64,000 nucleotides of DNA. It comes from CAZELM01 sp964512995 (GTDB taxonomy: Bacteria; CSSED10-310). This document shows, piece by piece, positions 60,461 through 64,000 of this stretch. The first letter of the stretch is position 1; each line of letters starts with the position of its first letter. The DNA lies in the NCBI GenBank assembly GCA_964512995.1, contig CAZELM010000004.1:62001-126000 (forward strand), given 5' to 3'. Below the pieces are notes generated by a model. That model was not told the origin of the DNA, did no database searches, and saw only the letters and a list, made by a program, of their open reading frames with translations. The position numbers and the translations under genes are program-made.

Positions 60461-60913
60461 ATGAAGGTTCACATTGTTTTGATCATATTGATGAGTCATC
60501 TGTGTTTTCAATGTTTCGCAATGACAACAAACTCCGGGAACGATATCCCCATCCCTAAAGACGATTATTGGGCAGACATCGAGGATATCGATGGCATTAT
60601 CACTAGCGGCCAGAGCATCGCTTTCAATGGTGAAGCCTATATCACCGCGGAGCGAGGAGCGACCATCATCTATGTCCCGTTTGAACGGATCAAAGAGATA
60701 TCGATTTTCAACAATGAGGAAATCATCACCAAAGAGATGGACACGATGGAGATCTCGATGGTTTTGACAGATGAGACCCAATTCAAAGCAAAAGTACATG
60801 CGCACGATGAGATTACAGGAAAGTCCAATCTGGGTCATTTCAGAATCAGACTCGATCATATCCGCCGGCTGAATTTTCTTGAAAAACGGCAGAAATCCAC
60901 ACCAGTCCCATAA
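60461..60913 (+). CDS. Small exported protein of unknown function
   Basis: A 150-residue protein with a signal peptide (about 1-20, MKVHIVLIILMSHLCFQCFA), probably periplasmic. The mature part is strand-rich: DIDGIITSGQSIAFNGEAYI, IIYVPFERIKEISIF and HFRIRLDHIRRLNFL. No family is recognised; the repeated xVPFERIKEI/LDHIRRL pattern suggests a small beta-sandwich that may interact with a membrane or polymer. GAGGAG lies about eight bases before the ATG. It is divergent from ribF. Confidence 0.7.
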   Translation: MKVHIVLIILMSHLCFQCFAMTTNSGNDIPIPKDDYWADIEDIDGIITSGQSIAFNGEAYITAERGATIIYVPFERIKEISIFNNEEIITKEMDTMEISMVLTDETQFKAKVHAHDEITGKSNLGHFRIRLDHIRRLNFLEKRQKSTPVP

Positions 60914-60987
60914 GATCCTTTCGTTTCATTTCCATATTGCATATCTGATCGCTCCTTGACACCCGGTGGATGCTCAAACTTTCGATA

Positions 60988-62085
60988 TCACAGCAACACA
61001 TGCTCCTTCACAACTCGGACAACCTCTTCGGCTTCATCCCGGCGGAGTTCGGAATAGATGGGTAATGCAAGACTTTCACGCGATGCCCGTTCAGACTCCG
61101 GCAAATCACCTTCCTGATAGTTCAGAGAACGGAAACATGGTTGGAGTGATAATGACAGGGGGTAATATATGGCATGTCCGATATCTGCCTGAGCCAGTTT
61201 GCTTTTGAGTTCATCGCGGCGAGGGACTCGAATCACATATTGATTGTATATCGAAACAGCTCCATCCGTGACCTTGGGGGTTATCACGGGAGTATTTTTG
61301 AAGGCTTCATCATAAAACGCAGCATGTTGCCGCCGCTGTGCACTCCAGGTTTCCAGATACTTCAGTTTCACGCTCAATACAGCCGCCTGAATGGTATCCA
61401 GACGGGAGTTATATCCGACTTCTTCATGAAAATATGTTTTAAGGGAACCATGGACCCGGAGGGATCTGGAACGGGCAGCGAGCGATTCATCCGACGTGAC
61501 GATCATACCCCCATCGCCAAAGCCTCCCAGATTTTTAGATGGAAAGAAACTGAAACATCCTGCCAATCCAATGCTGCCCGCACGATGATCGTGCCAGGTC
61601 GCACCGATGGATTGTGCGGCATCTTCGATGATCGGAATATCACCAGCGACTTCCCGTAGCTGATCCATGTCGGCCATCTGGCCAAACAGATGTACAACAA
61701 GGATCGCCTTTGTTTTCGCGGTGATATTTTGTTTGACGCTTTCCGGATCAATATTGAACGTGTCGGGTAAAATGTCTGAAAATACAGGACGGGCTCCAAC
61801 CCGCCAGATGCAACTGGCAGTGGCAAAAAAGGAATATGCCGTTGTAATCACTTCATCGCCTGGTTGAATACCCAGAGCATGTAATGCGATCACCAGTGCA
61901 TCGGTTCCCGAAGCAACGCCGATGGCATGCTTCGTTCCGCAAAATTCTGCTACTTGATTCTCAAATAATGCGACATTGGGACCGAGTATGAACTTTGCAT
62001 CGTGAATCACCTGCAATACCGCATCATCGATTTCTTGGCGTATCGGTGTTAATTGCCGTGGTATATCCAATAATGGTATCTTCAT
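60988..62085 (-). CDS. DegT/DnrJ/EryC1/StrS-family sugar aminotransferase
   Basis: A 365-residue PLP-dependent enzyme. The PLP lysine is K184 in CFSFFPSKNLGGFGDGGMIVT; IPLLDIPRQL, VASGTDALVIALHALGIQPGDEVI, EDAAQSIGA and the end LSLSLQPCF are family traits. Members aminate keto-sugar nucleotides for surface polysaccharides. AGGA lies nine bases before ATG 62085 (frame opens at 62127). It is convergent with the small exported protein and stands alone; no sugar epimerase or glycosyltransferase is adjacent. Confidence 0.92.
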   Translation of the reverse strand: MKIPLLDIPRQLTPIRQEIDDAVLQVIHDAKFILGPNVALFENQVAEFCGTKHAIGVASGTDALVIALHALGIQPGDEVITTAYSFFATASCIWRVGARPVFSDILPDTFNIDPESVKQNITAKTKAILVVHLFGQMADMDQLREVAGDIPIIEDAAQSIGATWHDHRAGSIGLAGCFSFFPSKNLGGFGDGGMIVTSDESLAARSRSLRVHGSLKTYFHEEVGYNSRLDTIQAAVLSVKLKYLETWSAQRRQHAAFYDEAFKNTPVITPKVTDGAVSIYNQYVIRVPRRDELKSKLAQADIGHAIYYPLSLSLQPCFRSLNYQEGDLPESERASRESLALPIYSELRRDEAEEVVRVVKEHVLL

Positions 62086-62459
62086 GGTATGAATCCTCGC
62101 TATAATTTTCATTACGTTGTTATTCAATCAGAGATTGGATCGATCCAGACAGCAATCCGGCAACGATCATTCGTGTTAATCCAGATGGAATAATCCGGAT
62201 TGCCGGTTCCGGAATCACAATCTCCCTGTATCAGGACCTCCATTCGTGCCAGTCATACATTAACTGGGCAGACTTCAGGCACTCCACTTTTATCGCTAAA
62301 CCTTTAAAGAGGCAATTCCGGCTGAGCGGTTTGTATAACCGGTGAGTTGAATTTTGTGATGGTTTCCGATTCAATGACATTGACTCGAATGATCGAATGC
62401 GTGATCAAGGGGAACTTTTCCGTGAGTTAATCATCATAAATGAATAGGATTCACATTTG
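62086..62459. other. Intergenic region with inverted repeat
   Basis: 374 bases between divergent genes without a convincing ORF. A perfect inverted repeat CAATCCGG (62153-62160) and CCGGATTG (62195-62202) is separated by 34 bases, and a small CGGTT/AACCG hairpin lies near 62330. No promoter boxes of quality are seen. It may regulate the DegT gene, but this is weak. Confidence 0.3.
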
Positions 62460-63062
62460 ATGGGATTGAATACGATGGAGAATTCCAAACCTGATCTACT
62501 GCTGCACATTTGCTGTGCACCCTGCAGCACCTATCCGATTCAGCTTCTGAAATCCGACTATAGCGTTCATGGATTTTTTTATAATCCCAATCTGTTTCCT
62601 CGTTCAGAGTTTGACCTTCGGGTCTCGGAGTGTCAACGCTACTGCGAGACACAACAAGTCCCATTGATAGTTTCAGAGCATGACACGGAAACATGGTATC
62701 GAATGACCGATGCATATCAGGATCAGGCGGAAGGAATGGAGCGGTGCCGGATCTGTTTTCAGATGAGACTGGAACGAACGGCCATCGAAGCGCAACGACG
62801 TCATTTTTCCATTTTTACGACAACCTTGACCATCGGCACGAACAAACCAGCCCGTATTCTGTTTCCGTTGGGAAAACGGGTTGCGGAAAAATACCAGATT
62901 CGGTTTTTGGAGATCGATTTCAAGAAAAAAAATGGCTATCTGCTATCCTGTCAAATGTCACGGGAGTTTGGCATGTACCGGCAAGATTACTGTGGCTGTG
63001 AGTATTCGCTTCGGGACAGAATGAAAAAAATGCACGCAAGCAATAACCCGAACACCCGGTAG
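62460..63062 (+). CDS. queH: Epoxyqueuosine reductase QueH
   Basis: A 200-residue QueH (DUF208) protein that reduces epoxyqueuosine to queuosine in tRNA, the non-homologous replacement for QueG. Conserved cysteine blocks are visible: HICCAPC near residues 16-22, MERCRICF near 94-101, and YRQDYCGCEYS near the end; FTTTLTIGTNK corresponds to FTTTLLxSPYK and IRFLEIDFKK to the DFKK/R motif. An AGGA lies about ten bases upstream of the ATG. It stands alone among unrelated genes. Confidence 0.93.
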   Translation: MGLNTMENSKPDLLLHICCAPCSTYPIQLLKSDYSVHGFFYNPNLFPRSEFDLRVSECQRYCETQQVPLIVSEHDTETWYRMTDAYQDQAEGMERCRICFQMRLERTAIEAQRRHFSIFTTTLTIGTNKPARILFPLGKRVAEKYQIRFLEIDFKKKNGYLLSCQMSREFGMYRQDYCGCEYSLRDRMKKMHASNNPNTR

Positions 63063-63278
63063 ACAGAGGTTATCCGAAAAACCATTTTTCGTTGCCAGAC
63101 CTGAAAATCTCCTCAATCATATACGCAACAGGCGAAGAAGACGGCACAATGGAAAAAGTGGAACGAGTGAGTTTATGCAAGTCTCCCTCACCCCGCTGGC
63201 CACGTTGATGGATTGATCCATATCGTTTGAAAATCTTCGATTATAAATTCTGTCATCCCCTATTCACCGCTTGGGTTG

Positions 63279-64000
63279 TTATGACGCAGTGCGTGCGATA
63301 CGAAACCCAAGGGATGGAGAGCGGCTGCCAGGATCATCGTGAACTCGAGCCGCTGAGCGGCAGAGTCGTGCGCTACTGCTCCAACTGCCACCCCGTTCCA
63401 CCCGGAAAGAGCCGGAGGATGAGCCCTTTGGATCGGTCACACGCCCCGATGGATATGTTCCAAACCAATCCCAACACCACTCCCATACGTTTCCATGCAT
63501 ATCCGCCAGTCCCCATGGATTCGGAAGCTTACAATATGCATAGCAGCATATTCCGGAATCATTTGCACAATACAAACAGTATTGTTCCAGCAATGGTTGC
63601 ATTCCAGGGGTGCAAGAACCACAATTCTCAGTGCTGTAGTTTGTTTCATCACAAAAAAATGCCGTCGTGGTCCCAGCCCGGCAAGCATACTCCCATTCCG
63701 ATTCTGTTGGTAGCCGAATCCCATTCGCATCAAAATTGCAGTAGAAGGGTCCAGCTATATAATTCGATGCGTCGATTGGATTTGTAAATTCCGCATCTGT
63801 GTAATAGCACCGTTCATAATTCAGGTAACGCGACATCAGGTTACAGAACAACACCGACTCATACCACGTCACATTTTGCACTGGATGGTCCAGCGTTGGT
63901 GAATACTGTTTAATACTTGGATCATCCGGTAAAGTAGGATAAAATCCCCCTATTTCATTCCACATCCAACGATAGACTTCTGTCTCACTTATGTAAAAAG
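63279..64000 (-). CDS. SUMF1/FGE-like domain protein, start cut by window edge
   Basis: The frame runs through the right edge. Visible: FYISETEVYRWMWNEIGG (usual FxxxxxEVT), VQNVTWYESVLFCNLMSR, IRLPTESEWEYACRAGTTTAF, NPWGLADMHGNVWEWCWDWF, RVERGGSWSSSARLCRSAARV and SLGFRIA. These are the full-length marks of the formylglycine-generating enzyme family. True FGE enzymes use two cysteines near the end; only one (LCRSAAR) is present, so sulfatase activation is unlikely. An unusual Cys-rich stretch lies before NPWGL (CGSCTPG, YCLYC, ICCYAYC). Many such domains bind ligands or act as structural parts of surface proteins. 63063-63278 contains nothing clear. Confidence 0.85.
   Translation of the reverse strand, partial: FYISETEVYRWMWNEIGGFYPTLPDDPSIKQYSPTLDHPVQNVTWYESVLFCNLMSRYLNYERCYYTDAEFTNPIDASNYIAGPFYCNFDANGIRLPTESEWEYACRAGTTTAFFCDETNYSTENCGSCTPGMQPLLEQYCLYCANDSGICCYAYCKLPNPWGLADMHGNVWEWCWDWFGTYPSGRVTDPKGSSSGSFRVERGGSWSSSARLCRSAARVHDDPGSRSPSLGFRIARTAS

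Overview
The window comes from a diderm (Gram-negative) bacterium of roughly mid-range GC. It carries lpxC (lipid A synthesis), lipoproteins, type II/IV-type prepilins, an F-type ATP synthase whose Fo genes sit apart from F1, and a sigma54-type NtrY/NtrC-like pair. Secreted proteins have long Thr-Pro linkers, Ca-binding thrombospondin-3-like repeats and Ig-like domains, a style common in uncultured or deep-branching lineages. I cannot place the phylum from sequence alone. Two runs of exactly 100 N (7464-7563, 24314-24413) lie inside tandem repeats and are best read as assembly placeholders. No rRNA, tRNA, CRISPR array, insertion sequence or prophage was seen.

Layout. 1-4.5 kb, minus strand: the translation/transcription operon rimP-nusA-infB-ylxP-rbfA, with a terminator-like hairpin in its leader. 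4.7-12.1 kb: FmdB-type zinc ribbon, Ppx/GppA phosphatase, lpxC, a 21-bp minisatellite, a HAD hydrolase, a small transporter-like protein coupled to a serine hydrolase, and a polytopic membrane protein. 12.1-18.9 kb: atpZ-atpI-atpB-atpE, then a membrane-anchored proline-rich protein overlapping a 1340-residue DUF6079/BrxC-like ATPase. 19-25 kb: cyclophilin, infA behind a tiny upstream ORF, a MoaD-like protein, a hotdog thioesterase, and a giant secreted CapA-type protein interrupted by an assembly gap. 25-34 kb: DUF4390 protein, sensor kinase and sigma54 response regulator, a tiny membrane protein and two prepilins, one of them giant.

33.9-44.9 kb, minus strand: a co-directional run of seven genes (fabG, a large GlnD-like protein, a 94-residue protein, two secreted proteins sharing an unrecognised C-terminal module, a giant Ig/LTD lipoprotein, an adenosine-specific kinase family protein) that ends at a strong terminator. 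45.3-48.4 kb, plus: DUF177-rpmF-plsX-fabD-acpP, the fatty acid/phospholipid start-up operon, facing away from fabG. 48.6-50 kb: tsaE-tsaD. 50.2-60.3 kb, minus: ssb, comEA, pcrA/uvrD, PP2C phosphatase, a TPR-sigma54 regulator, nrdR, dCMP deaminase, rpiB, ribF. 60.4-64 kb: a small secreted protein, a DegT aminotransferase, queH and a truncated SUMF1/FGE-like gene.

Most interesting: (i) the paired secreted proteins with the shared C-terminal module, one carrying a ComEA-like helix-hairpin-helix and the other beta-propeller repeats; (ii) the DUF6079 ATPase outside any BREX context, coupled to a membrane protein; (iii) the GlnD-like protein with a second, degenerate nucleotidyltransferase motif and no HD or ACT domain; (iv) a c-subunit carrying most of the Na+-binding signature; (v) a PknK-like regulator lacking its kinase and NTPase but sitting beside a PP2C phosphatase. 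Start sites were chosen from visible Shine-Dalgarno spacing where possible.
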